In this document: one piece after another, positions 49,273 to 58,133 of the stretch
Position numbering within the stretch: the stretch's first letter is position 1
Layout of the letters: each line of letters opens with the position of its first letter
Source of the DNA: Firmicutes bacterium ASF500
Lineage (GTDB): Bacteria > Bacillota > Clostridia > Oscillospirales > Oscillospiraceae
NCBI GenBank assembly: GCA_000492175.2
Contig: CP097573.1
Span: 3,162,001 to 3,226,000 of the forward strand
Length of the DNA: 64,000 nucleotides
Direction of reading: 5' to 3'
Notes under the pieces: model-generated
Told to the model about the DNA's origin: nothing
Seen by the model: only the letters and a program-made list of their open reading frames with translations
Databases searched by the model: none
Translations under genes and position numbers: made by a program

Positions 49273-49734
49273 TCATTTTTCTGCGTTATGATTCGCTCTG
49301 CCTATCGTTGCGTTGAGCGCATTTGCGTACTTTTGCAAAAGGGGAAGAAGAATATCTTGTTCCTCAGCGGTCAACATTCCAAAGGCTTCTTCCTCGGCCG
49401 CAATCAACGGCATCATTATGCTGTCAATCAATTCTTTGCCTACAGCAGTCAAATGAATATACTTGCTCTTTTTGTTGCCAGCTTGACAAATCAGTTCTAT
49501 CATTCCTTTTTTTTCCATGTTTTTAATGGTAGTGTGGATGGTCTGCAAGCTGTAATACCAATTCCGGCAAATATCGCTTTGTAAATATTCTCCGTCATGC
49601 TCGTTTAAGGCGTACAAAATCCAAAGCTCCGTATCGGTAATTCCAAAAGAACCGGCATACTGGTCGTAAATGTCTTCAATCATTTCCCAGACCTGATTGA
49701 CAGCTTCCAATTTTTTGCTCACATTATTTTCCAT
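49273..49734 (-). CDS. MarR-family regulator
   Basis: A 153-residue winged-helix regulator: 'GITDTELWILYALNEHDGEYLQSDICRNWYYSLQTIHTTIKNMEKKGMIELICQAGNKKSKYIHLTAVGKELIDSIMMPLIAAEEEAF'. The recognition helix and wing ('NKKSKYIHLT..G') are clear. The start is ATG 49734 after GGAGGATAA. It is the first gene of an operon with the MATE pump and is preceded by a perfect palindrome over the promoter, so autorepression relieved by a pump substrate is likely. Confidence 0.9.
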   Translation of the reverse strand: MENNVSKKLEAVNQVWEMIEDIYDQYAGSFGITDTELWILYALNEHDGEYLQSDICRNWYYSLQTIHTTIKNMEKKGMIELICQAGNKKSKYIHLTAVGKELIDSIMMPLIAAEEEAFGMLTAEEQDILLPLLQKYANALNATIGRANHNAEK

Positions 49735-49758
49735 GGTGTTATCCTCCAAAAACAAAAT

Positions 49759-49807
49759 ACTCCGAAACCGTAGAATTTAATATACTACGGTTTCGGAGTT
49801 TTGTCAA
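49759..49807 (-). promoter_or_regulatory. MarR operator overlapping the marR-MATE promoter
   Basis: A perfect inverted repeat ACTCCGAAACCGTAG (49759-49773) and its complement (49785-49799), 11 bp apart. On the minus strand TTGACA (complement of 49802-49807), a 17-bp spacer and TATATT (complement of 49779-49784) place one arm in the promoter spacer and the other after the -10. Binding would exclude polymerase. Confidence 0.88.
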
Positions 49808-50225
49808 GATGGCCTGCTCTGACGCTCTGGATGCGTTGGCTTTTACATGGGTGGAGTTCGTCATTGCCAGCCGCCCGCTCACCAGACCCTTTTCCACGCA
49901 CTGACGCACCACTCCCTCAAACAGATGGCGAACACCGTCCGAAACGCGGGCTTCCGCCGCCGCAGTTGGCTGATCGTGCTGTGATCCGGAACTCGTTCAT
50001 CCAGATTTACCCCAAGATACCAGCGAAACGTGTTGCTGTCCGCGCACCGCGCCTCGGTCTGCCGCCCCGAGGGGATGCCGTACAAAAATCCCAACAACAG
50101 GTATTTCACCATCACCACCGGGTCTATGGGCGGACGGCCGTACCTCCAGATGTATAGGTGGATCGTCTTTTCATACACAAAGGATAAGTCCACCGCTGCT
50201 TCCAATTTCCGCAGATAATGCCCTG
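49808..50225 (-). pseudogene. Decayed IS1182/DUF772-type transposase
   Basis: On the minus strand the N-terminal transposase block is visible: 'LEAAVDLSFVYEKTIHLYIWRYGRPPIDPVVMVKYLLLGFLYGIPSGRQTEARCADSNTFRWYLGVNLDERVPDHSTISQLRRRK'. After a frame change near 49890 it continues as 'GLVSGRLAMTNSTHVKAN', and it then stops at the MarR operator junction; the catalytic C-terminal half is gone. The first residues are also unclear. From 50226 to 50386 I see no gene. Confidence 0.75.
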
Positions 50226-50386
50226 CTTTAAACCGTTTTTACTGTACATTTGCAATGCCGGAACGTCGTGACAAAATCAATCCACTTCTGGCTCCCGTCC
50301 ACACGGTCCGGTTTGGAGAACAACTCGCTCACCCCCGGAAAACCTTGTCAGTGAGGGAAATGAGATTGTCCGGTAACGCCACCACA

Positions 50387-52957
50387 TTATTTCAAATATT
50401 TCTTTAACTTGTATGCGACGGCCTGAACGTCAATCGGTTTTGCCAAATGATCGTTCATGCCGCACTCCAAACACTTTTGAATGTCTTCCGAAAACGCGTC
50501 GGCAGTCATGGCGATAATGGGAATATCCGCATCCTCACGTTGCAGCCGGCGGATGACTGTGGTCGCCTCGTGGCCATCCATAACAGGCATCCGTACGTCC
50601 ATCAGGATCGCGTCATAATATCCAACGGGGGAACTCTCAAATTTTTCGAAGCAGATCTGTCCGTTCTCAGCCCAATCCAGCTCTGCTTCGAGGACAGAGA
50701 GCATTTCCCTTGCCACTTCCCAGTTCAGCTCGTTATCCTCCGCCAACAAAATACGCTTCCCGCGAAGGCCCGAATCAACCGTTCGTTCCGTGCTGACGGC
50801 TTCCCCGCCGCCGGCACCGGAAAAGGCGTTCAGCGTGTCGAACACGGAGGAGGGGAACAGCGGTTTGGAAATATAGCCGGAAATCCCCGCTTCTCTGGCT
50901 TCACCAGCCACTTCGCTCCAGTCACAGGTCAGCAGCAGCATCGCCGGACCGTCTTCCCCGCAGGCCGTCTGAATCGCCTTGGCGGCCTCGATTCCGTTCA
51001 TATCCGGCAGCTCCCACCCCAGAAGGAGCAGCCGGTAGCTGCCGTCCGCAACCCGTTCCACGGCCTGCCCGGCGCTCTGACACCACTCAGACCGGATGCC
51101 GGCGGATTCTAAAATACGAACCGTATTGCCGCACAGCCGCTCATCGCCGTCAACCACCAGCACCTTCCAGCCCGGGAGCGCCAGGTCTGCCTCCCGCTCC
51201 GCCGCCTTTTCCAGATCAAGCACAACATGGAACTGGGTTCCCTGGCCCTGTTCGCTGTGGACGGAGATACTGCCGTCCATGGCGTCTACGATATGCTTGG
51301 TGATTGTCATGCCCAGCCCGGAGCCCTCTGTTTTCCGGACCCGGGTGTTGTTCTCCCGGCTGAACGACTCGAATATTACCTTCTGATACTCCTTTGACAT
51401 ACCGATTCCGGTATCGCTTACCAGGAAATGGGTGCGGACGTGGGTGGGCGTCTCCGGAAGCGCCTCCTGGTACACGGTCACTTGAACCGCTCCGCCCTCC
51501 GGCGTGAATTTGACGGCGTTTCCCAGCAGGTTAATCAGCACCTGATTCAGCCGCACGCTGTCGCAGTACACATCTTCCGACAGAATTTCGTAGGCCCCGG
51601 CGTTGAAATTTTGATTTTTCGCCTTGACCTGGGGCTGGATGATATTAACAATACAGTCCATCACCTCTCGCAGCGAAACCAGTTCTACATTCAGCGCCAT
51701 TTTCCCGCTTTCGATTTTGGAAATATCCAGCACGTCGTTAATCAGCCCCAGCAGATGCTTGCTGGACAGATCAATTTTGGTCAGATAATCCTGGACCTGC
51801 TCCGGGTCATTCGCGTTATCTATGGCCAAGGATGTCATTCCGATGATGGCGTTCATTGGGGTGCGGATGTCATGGCTCATGCTGGAGAGAAAATCCTGCT
51901 TGGCCTCATTGGCCTGCTCCGCCTCTTTCCGCGCCCGTTCCGCGTCCCTCCGGGCCGTATCCATCTCCGCGTTCACACGCTTCAGCTCAGACATCTGGTT
52001 CCGGAACAGTTTCAGATACTGGAAGAATATATAAACGAGCATGGCGATGATCGCGAAAGAAGCGGCGTAAACAATGGCAAGCCAGCGGCTGCTCATCCCC
52101 GCGATCGCGTGGTCCAGCCCGTCAAAGGGGAGGACCGTCACCAGATACCAGTCACAGTAGGGGAGGTCGGTACAGTACAGGTGGCGGCGTGATTCTCCGC
52201 TTTTCAGAATCAGGGAATAATCCTCCCCCGCGTCCATCGCCGCCGTCAGCTGTTCAATATAGGCGGCCGCTTCCCAGGTTCGTCCATCAGAGATGCTGTA
52301 AAGCCTGTCAAAATAGTTTTCGTGGGTATCATCCTCGTTTCCGACAACGTAGCTGCCGTCCTTTCGGATGACAAAGGAGTAGCTCAACGAGCTGTCTGAG
52401 TCCAGGAAGAGGACCTCGCCCATATATTTGGTGGAGAGGCCCACGACCATGGCGAGGCTGGTATTCCCGCCGGACATGGGATATTCGCAGGGGACGCCGA
52501 ACAAAATCACGCCGTCCCCGCCGCTGTCAACGCCGGACGCCATCTTGCGGTCCCCGCTGCGCAGGCTCTCCAAAAACAGATCGGGGTGGTTGAACTCCAC
52601 AGGGTCGCCGTAAATCATCTCGATCTCGCCGTCGGGGGAGTAGAGGGCGGCGCACATGAAATGCCGCGCCCTCGCGCCGTATTCAATCTCCTCCCTCGTG
52701 CCGTAATTGGAATTTCCGTTCCCTGCCGCGATGTGCGCGATGGATTCCGCCATGGTCAGGCGAAGTTCAATGATCGTCTCAAAATGTAACGATACCTGCT
52801 CGTTCATTCCCGCCATGTAATCGGTGCCGATGTCCTCAATCGTACCTTCACTCATATTGCGGACAGATACTCCCAGCAGGAAAAACACAAAAATAGTAAA
52901 ACACATAATTACCGCTATGCCGATTTTGAAGGAGCGCGGTAAAACCTTGTTTTTCAT
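50387..52957 (-). CDS. Membrane hybrid histidine kinase with pseudo-receiver
   Basis: An 856-residue sensor. TM1 is at about 12-30 and TM2 at about 295-318, bounding a periplasmic dCache-like region. The coiled coil 'RRDAERARKEAEQANEAKQDFLSSMSHDIRTPMN' holds the HisKA phospho-His. HATPase motifs are 'NLLGNAVKFTPEGG', 'VSDTGIGM' and 'TEGSGLGMTI'. Two receivers follow: the first has 'LLLLGWELPDMNG', where the phospho-acceptor Asp is replaced by Gly; the second is intact ('AILMDVRMPVMDG'). The start is ATG 52957 after GTGGAG. No output domain exists. It follows another hybrid kinase by 17 bp. Confidence 0.9.
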   Translation of the reverse strand: MKNKVLPRSFKIGIAVIMCFTIFVFFLLGVSVRNMSEGTIEDIGTDYMAGMNEQVSLHFETIIELRLTMAESIAHIAAGNGNSNYGTREEIEYGARARHFMCAALYSPDGEIEMIYGDPVEFNHPDLFLESLRSGDRKMASGVDSGGDGVILFGVPCEYPMSGGNTSLAMVVGLSTKYMGEVLFLDSDSSLSYSFVIRKDGSYVVGNEDDTHENYFDRLYSISDGRTWEAAAYIEQLTAAMDAGEDYSLILKSGESRRHLYCTDLPYCDWYLVTVLPFDGLDHAIAGMSSRWLAIVYAASFAIIAMLVYIFFQYLKLFRNQMSELKRVNAEMDTARRDAERARKEAEQANEAKQDFLSSMSHDIRTPMNAIIGMTSLAIDNANDPEQVQDYLTKIDLSSKHLLGLINDVLDISKIESGKMALNVELVSLREVMDCIVNIIQPQVKAKNQNFNAGAYEILSEDVYCDSVRLNQVLINLLGNAVKFTPEGGAVQVTVYQEALPETPTHVRTHFLVSDTGIGMSKEYQKVIFESFSRENNTRVRKTEGSGLGMTITKHIVDAMDGSISVHSEQGQGTQFHVVLDLEKAAEREADLALPGWKVLVVDGDERLCGNTVRILESAGIRSEWCQSAGQAVERVADGSYRLLLLGWELPDMNGIEAAKAIQTACGEDGPAMLLLTCDWSEVAGEAREAGISGYISKPLFPSSVFDTLNAFSGAGGGEAVSTERTVDSGLRGKRILLAEDNELNWEVAREMLSVLEAELDWAENGQICFEKFESSPVGYYDAILMDVRMPVMDGHEATTVIRRLQREDADIPIIAMTADAFSEDIQKCLECGMNDHLAKPIDVQAVAYKLKKYLK

Positions 52958-52974
52958 ACTTTTCTCCACAGCTT

Positions 52975-55596
52975 TCAATCTTTAACTAATCCGGCGTCCA
53001 TCTGCCGGCTCTGGCCGGCCCTCAGCTGGCTCATGACCTGAAACATTTTATGGATGTCTACCGGCTTGGCCAGGTGCTCATTCATCCCGGCGTCCTTGGC
53101 CAGCGCGATATCCTCGTCAAAGGCGTTGGCCGACAGGGCGATGATGGGCACGGCCTCCGCGTCCCTCCGGTCCAGGCCGCGAATCACCCGCGCCGCCTCA
53201 TAGCCGCTCATGACCGGCATCATCAGGTCCATGAGCACGCAGTCAAAGGTCCCGGGCCTGGCCGCAGTGAAGGCGTCCACGGCGGCTTTTCCGTCGCCGG
53301 CGGTCACTACCTCCACACCCGCGTCCCTGAGAATATACTCCACGATCTCGCAGTTGATCTCGTTGTCCTCCACCAGAAGCACCCGCATCCCGGCGATATT
53401 GTCCGGCACACTCCAGGCCTTGACTGCGGGCGTTCCGCTCCGCGCCTCGTCTACCCGGACGGGAAGCGTAATTTCGACCACGCTCCCCTCGCCGGGCCGG
53501 CTGTCGATCTTGACCGTTCCCTTCATCTGGTCGACCAGCTTCTTTACAATGGACATCCCCAGCCCCACGCCGTTATAGGTGGTCCTCGCGTCCTGGTTCT
53601 CCTGGGTGAAGGGCTCAAAAATGTGCGCCTTGAACTCCTCTCCGATTCCGATCCCGGTGTCCTCGATTACAAAGCGGCAGGTTGCCGTCCCCTCCTGGAA
53701 GGCGGTCTCTTCCGCCCGGACAAACACGGAGCCCTGGGGCCGGTTGTATCGGATGGCATTGTCAATCACATTCATCAGGATCTGCTTCAAGTGCAGCGGA
53801 TTTCCGATGGCTCCGGCATGACGCAGGCCGGAATCCTCCAGCTCCAGCCGGATGCTCCGCTCCTCCGCCAGGGGTGAAAGCATCTCGACACAGTTTTCCA
53901 GTATCACATGAAGGTCAAAGGGCTCCTCCACCGCCGCCAGCCTTCCGCTCTCCAGCTTGCTGACCTGGAGCACGTCGTTCACCAGGGACAGCAGGTGCTC
54001 CGTTGACACGCGGATCTTCTTCCGGCACGCCCTCTGCCGCTCCGGGTCGTCCTGGCTTTTTTCCAGAATGGACAGCATCCCCAAGATCCCGTTGATGGGC
54101 GTGCGGAGGTCGTGGGACATGTGGGAGAGGAACTCGCTCTTCGCGGAGTTTGCCTGCCGCACCCGCTCCAGAAGCTCCATGATGGACTGCTCCTGCTTCT
54201 TTCTGGTCACCATGGTCTCTGTGATGTCCTGATGGTATCCATTCAAGCTGGCCCCGGATTTCTGAAAGGTTTTGTCCGGTACACCGCCGCAGCGGACATA
54301 GATTTTCCCCAGCTCCGGGTGCTCCCAGGGGTAAATTACCTCGGAGCGTCCGTTCTCCAATATTTCCCGCACCGCCTCCTGGACCATCTTCACATAGTCC
54401 GGCGAAATGCGCTCAAACCAGTGCCGGTAGCACTCCTCCGGCCCGATCCCGTCCGGTACGCCCAGAAGAATCCGCATGGTCCGGTCCGGATACATCCTCG
54501 GCGGACAGCCCTCCTCCAGCTCAATCGTCCAGATTCCGGTCCGGGCTCCCTCCAGAATGTTTTCCAGGCTCCGCCTCGCCTCCAGCTTGTACTTCTCCTC
54601 CTGCTCCACCACGGCGTTGACATCCCTCTGGGCAAAGATGGCGCAATTCCCCGCCTCTGTTTTCTCAGTGGCGGAAAAATGAATCTCCAGGTGCTGCAGC
54701 CCTGAGAAGTTATCCTTCACCTGATACCGGACAGAAAACTTTTTCTTCGTGGTCAGCTGCGCCAGCACATAGTCCTTCTCCGTCATGGCGCGCAGCCGCT
54801 CCCGATCCTGGGGGACGACGCATTTGGAGATATACCGCTCCATAGCCGCCTGATAGCCGTCTTTAAAGTGGGCGGCCCAGTCCAGCCCCATCTGTTCGCT
54901 GCTGCGGTAGACCTCACATTCGCCGGTGTCAAAGTTTACCTCATAGATACCGAGGTAGTCCACGCTGAGGGCATGGAGCACGTTATGACTCCGCTTTTGA
55001 AGCTCCCGGAACAGGTTGCGGCGTTTCAGGGAGGACACGATAAAGTACGCCGCCGTCTGGAGCATATTTGACGCATACTCCAGCGACTTTACAGGGGGGT
55101 TGTCCACGCCGTAAAAGCCGATGATCTTTTTGCCGTCGTACAGGGGGACCACCACAAGGGAATGAATGCCCTGCCGCTTCAGGTTCTCATACTGAAGCGG
55201 CTCCGTCTCCCGGATGGCCTCCAGGTGTTCAATCACGATGTGCTTGCCGACGCTGAACTTCTGATACCAGCTGGCGCAGACCTCCGGCGGGACGTTCTGA
55301 AGGTTCTCCTTCTCCGGCCTTACGCCTTCGGCCGCCCACTCGTAGGTGTTGTCGTCGCACCCGGACTCGTTCTGCTCGAATATGTAGGTCCGCTCTCCGT
55401 TCAGCGCTTTTCCCAAGTGCTCCAGCAGCACCTCCAGCGACTGATCCGGCGTCTCCTCCAGCAGGGCGACGCGAAGACCCTCGTTGATGACGGCCTCCAG
55501 ATTCTGAACGCTTTGTATGCCGCTGTGCCGCTCATGGGCGCCGGCTGCCGGAACGCCCTCTCCGGCCTGTTCAAAAAGGCTCCCTGAATACTCCAT
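52975..55596 (-). CDS. Cytoplasmic GAF/PAS hybrid histidine kinase
   Basis: An 873-residue kinase without membrane segments. A GAF-like domain covers about 30-190 ('HSLVVVPLYDGKKIIGFYGVDNPP'), and PAS-like regions about 205-470. HisKA is at 'SAKSEFLSHMSHDLRTPINGILG', HATPase shows 'NVIDNAIRYNRPQG', 'IEDTGIGIGEEF' and 'NGVGLGMSIVKKL', and one C-terminal receiver has 'CVLMDLMMPVMSG' and 'LSANAFDEDI'. ATG 55596 follows TTGGAGGA. With the next kinase it forms a two-gene unit; no response regulator with DNA-binding or GGDEF output is nearby. Confidence 0.9.
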   Translation of the reverse strand: MEYSGSLFEQAGEGVPAAGAHERHSGIQSVQNLEAVINEGLRVALLEETPDQSLEVLLEHLGKALNGERTYIFEQNESGCDDNTYEWAAEGVRPEKENLQNVPPEVCASWYQKFSVGKHIVIEHLEAIRETEPLQYENLKRQGIHSLVVVPLYDGKKIIGFYGVDNPPVKSLEYASNMLQTAAYFIVSSLKRRNLFRELQKRSHNVLHALSVDYLGIYEVNFDTGECEVYRSSEQMGLDWAAHFKDGYQAAMERYISKCVVPQDRERLRAMTEKDYVLAQLTTKKKFSVRYQVKDNFSGLQHLEIHFSATEKTEAGNCAIFAQRDVNAVVEQEEKYKLEARRSLENILEGARTGIWTIELEEGCPPRMYPDRTMRILLGVPDGIGPEECYRHWFERISPDYVKMVQEAVREILENGRSEVIYPWEHPELGKIYVRCGGVPDKTFQKSGASLNGYHQDITETMVTRKKQEQSIMELLERVRQANSAKSEFLSHMSHDLRTPINGILGMLSILEKSQDDPERQRACRKKIRVSTEHLLSLVNDVLQVSKLESGRLAAVEEPFDLHVILENCVEMLSPLAEERSIRLELEDSGLRHAGAIGNPLHLKQILMNVIDNAIRYNRPQGSVFVRAEETAFQEGTATCRFVIEDTGIGIGEEFKAHIFEPFTQENQDARTTYNGVGLGMSIVKKLVDQMKGTVKIDSRPGEGSVVEITLPVRVDEARSGTPAVKAWSVPDNIAGMRVLLVEDNEINCEIVEYILRDAGVEVVTAGDGKAAVDAFTAARPGTFDCVLMDLMMPVMSGYEAARVIRGLDRRDAEAVPIIALSANAFDEDIALAKDAGMNEHLAKPVDIHKMFQVMSQLRAGQSRQMDAGLVKD

Positions 55597-55839
55597 ATGC
55601 CTGTCCTCCAAATTAACCGTTTTCTGGTTATCACCGCCATAGCTGAACCAGAAAAATCAGAGCCATAATATCATGTATTTCCCGATTATGTCAATATGCG
55701 CAAGATAAGGGGGAATGTCCAAACTGTAGGAGTACAATAAATGTTGGGCAGTGAAGGAAGAAAAAGTAGAAGGATGGGGCCATAACGGTTAAAGTTGAGT
55801 TGTCACACTTAACACAACCGAGAGAGGGCTACATCCTTC

Positions 55840-56036
55840 ATGAGCAAGAGTATAACACAGGACATGGCATACAGGCAATCCCTAATGAAGCATGCGGAGA
55901 AATACGGCGTAAGCCGAGCCAGCGTACAGTAGCGGAGCTGAAGCTGATCCAGGATATGTGCCGCCGCTCCAATACCTTACCGATGCGCTCTCTCCAATGG
56001 CTTTCCCCTCTTGAGCTCCTTGTCCAATTTGTTTGA
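55840..56036 (+). pseudogene. Remnant of an IS3/IS481-type transposase
   Basis: A frame from ATG 55840 reads MSKSITQDMAYRQSLMKHAE then KYGVSRASVQ and a stop, an HTH start common to rve-type transposases. In another frame the fragments 'AELKLIQDMCRR' and 'MRSLQWLSPLELLVQF' follow, corresponding to the middle and the very C-terminus. Most of the gene is deleted. The flanks (55612-55839 and 56037-56120) show no gene. Confidence 0.6.
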
Positions 56037-56120
56037 CAAACTTACATGATACGCCAAATCCACGCCAGGGTCATAGAATGGGATGGTACCCTTACATCAG
56101 CCAGCAAAGGAGTTTAAGCT

Positions 56121-57032
56121 ATGGAATTGAAAGTTGATATGCCCGCTCTGGCCAGCCAGAGCGTTGACCCGGCCGCCTTCCAGCGGGTGTGGGACCGGGT
56201 CATGCCCAACCAGGCCGCCCCCAGGAGCGACGCCGTCCCTCCGGTCACCATCCCGGACACCTCCGTCCCCGCCGAGCCCTCCCCGCCGCCGGAGGAGACC
56301 GTCCCCCCGGAGCAGCTCTCCCCTGTCCCAGACTGCGCCTCCCGCCCCGATGTCCCCGACGTGCCCGACTGCCCCGCATGTCCGGACTGTCCTACATGTC
56401 CGGACTGTCCTACATGCCCGGAGTGTCCGCCCTGTCAGGAGTGCCTCCCCTGCCCGCCTTGCCCGGAATGCCCTCCGTGTCCGGCGTGTCCCCCGTGCAA
56501 GGAGTGCCCTCCGTGTCAGGAATGCCCGCCCTGCCGGGACTGTCCCCCATGCCAGGAGTGCCCACCCCAGTGTCCACCCTGCCCGCCTCCGGCGGAGTGT
56601 CAGCCCTGCGCCGCCGTGTGCCTGGGCGAGAGCTCCCAAGGGGACAGCCAGGTGCTGGAGCAGCTGATGATCCTGGCTAAGGAGGGGGCGTTGGCCGGAC
56701 AGATTTTGCTCCGCCGGTCCACCGGGGCCTGCGCCAGAAGCCTGTCCCTCCTAGCCCGGGACCACCGTCTGGCCTTCCGCCGCCTGTCCGCCGCCTATTT
56801 TCTCATTACCGGCAGGCGTTACTGCCCCAAATGCGCCGCCCCCTGCCTGCCCGCCTCCCTGGCCCTGGCCCTGCGGCAGCAGTTCGGCTGGGAGCAGCGG
56901 TGGGAACAGCAGAACTGTCAGGCCGCCCAGGCCACCCAGGACCCCTGCCTCAAGGAGCTGTATCTGGAGCTGGCCCAGGAGGGCGCCCTCCACGCCGGCT
57001 GCATCCGCTCTCTTTTGGAACAGATGGCTTGA
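56121..57032 (+). CDS. Cys-Pro repeat protein with ferritin-like C-terminus
   Basis: A 303-residue protein in three parts. Residues 1-70 are Pro/Val-rich with no signal peptide. Residues about 72-167 contain some 28 cysteines, nearly all as a strict x-x-Cys tripeptide (CPxCPPC, CPECPPC, CQECPPC); a stretch of more than 20 consecutive triplets has Cys at every third position. Residues about 175-303 are helical ('QVLEQLMILAKEGALAGQILL', 'LARDHRLAFRRLSAAYFLITGRRYCPKC', 'LKELYLELAQEGALHAGCIRSLLEQ') and resemble ferritin/rubrerythrin-like four-helix proteins, with sparse Glu/His ligands. AAAGGAG precedes the ATG. Family not recognised; metal handling is a reasonable guess. Confidence 0.75.
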   Translation: MELKVDMPALASQSVDPAAFQRVWDRVMPNQAAPRSDAVPPVTIPDTSVPAEPSPPPEETVPPEQLSPVPDCASRPDVPDVPDCPACPDCPTCPDCPTCPECPPCQECLPCPPCPECPPCPACPPCKECPPCQECPPCRDCPPCQECPPQCPPCPPPAECQPCAAVCLGESSQGDSQVLEQLMILAKEGALAGQILLRRSTGACARSLSLLARDHRLAFRRLSAAYFLITGRRYCPKCAAPCLPASLALALRQQFGWEQRWEQQNCQAAQATQDPCLKELYLELAQEGALHAGCIRSLLEQMA

Positions 57033-57093
57033 CGGGAGGGCCTTTCTGGGGTAGACTGAGGAAAACGCTCCCCGGAGCGGAAAGAGGTGCGCC

Positions 57094-58020
57094 ATGATCC
57101 AGACCTTTGATTTTTCCTACCCCTCCTCCGACAAGATCCACACCGTCCACGCCCGGGAGTGGGTCCCCGAGGGCCGGCCCCGGGGGGTGGTGCAGATTGT
57201 CCACGGGGTGGCGGAGCACATCGGGCGGTATGACTCCGTGGCCCGCTTCCTGGCCTCCCGGGGCTATGTGGTCTGCGGCGAGGACCACCTGGGCCACGGC
57301 CTCACCGCCGGGGGCAAATTCGGCTACTTCGGCCCCAAAAACGGCTGGGACCTGGTGGCCCGGGACGTGCGCCGCCTGCGGCAGCTGGAGGGGGAAAAGC
57401 TCCCCAACCTGCCCTACGTCATTCTGGGCCACTCCATGGGCTCCTTCCTCACCCGGACCTATCTCATTCGCTGGCCGGGCACGGTGGACGCCGCCGTCCT
57501 GTCGGGCACCGGCCAGGAGCCCGCCGCCGCCGTGGCCTCCGGCAAGGCCCTGTCTGGGAGCCTGTGCAGGCTCAAGGGCCCCGACCACGTGAGCAGGCTG
57601 GTCAACGAGCTGTCCCTGGGTTCCTATAACAAGGCCTTCAAGCCCAACCGAACCTCCTCCGACTGGCTCAGCCGGGACGAGGCGGCGGTGGACGCCTATC
57701 TGGCCGACCCGCTGTGCACCTTCCTCCCCACCGTATCCATGTTCCGAGACATGATGGGCGGCCTGCAATTCATCGCCAGCCGGGCCAACCTGGCTAAGAT
57801 GAACAAGTCCACCCCCATCTACCTCCTCTCCGGCGACCGGGACCCGGTGGGCTCCATGGGCGCGGGGGTGCGGAAGGTGGAGGGGATGCTCCGCTCCGCC
57901 GGCTGCCGGGATGTCACCGTCAAGCTCTACCCCGGTGGCCGTCACGAGATGTTCAACGAGATCAACCGCCAGGAGGTATTCAACGACCTGATCGCCTGGA
58001 TCGAGAGTAAGCTGACATAA
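57094..58020 (+). CDS. Alpha/beta hydrolase (monoacylglycerol lipase-like)
   Basis: A 308-residue serine hydrolase of the S33/Hydrolase_4 type. The oxyanion region is 'VVQIVHGVAEHIGRYD', the nucleophile elbow 'VILGHSMGSFLTRTY', the acid is probably in 'LLSGDRDPVGSMG', and the His is in 'PGGRHEMFNEINR'. No signal peptide, so cytoplasmic. This is the layout of monoglyceride lipases and lysophospholipases. AAAGAGGTG precedes the ATG. It lies 61 bp after the Cys-rich gene and may share its transcript. Confidence 0.9.
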   Translation: MIQTFDFSYPSSDKIHTVHAREWVPEGRPRGVVQIVHGVAEHIGRYDSVARFLASRGYVVCGEDHLGHGLTAGGKFGYFGPKNGWDLVARDVRRLRQLEGEKLPNLPYVILGHSMGSFLTRTYLIRWPGTVDAAVLSGTGQEPAAAVASGKALSGSLCRLKGPDHVSRLVNELSLGSYNKAFKPNRTSSDWLSRDEAAVDAYLADPLCTFLPTVSMFRDMMGGLQFIASRANLAKMNKSTPIYLLSGDRDPVGSMGAGVRKVEGMLRSAGCRDVTVKLYPGGRHEMFNEINRQEVFNDLIAWIESKLT

Positions 58021-58065
58021 CAGCGTGGGCATGGAATTTTGTTCCATGCCCATGCTGCTTTTTTC
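58021..58065 (+). terminator. Intrinsic terminator of the hydrolase gene
   Basis: Arms CAGCGTGGGCATGGAA (58021-58036) and TTCCATGCCCATGCTG (58042-58057) with a 5-nt loop, then CTTTTTT, directly after the stop. Confidence 0.93.
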
Positions 58066-58133
58066 CAAATATCCTTCCCAATGGATATATTTTGTGATAA
58101 TATGAAGAGACACTAACAGAGGAGGAAGCCTGC

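Noticed and set aside
56097..56680. Alternative frames and an antisense frame over the Cys-Pro repeat
   Set aside because: All frames are open because of the repeated codons, but only the 56121 frame has a ribosome site, runs on into a plausible folded domain and ends before the next gene start.
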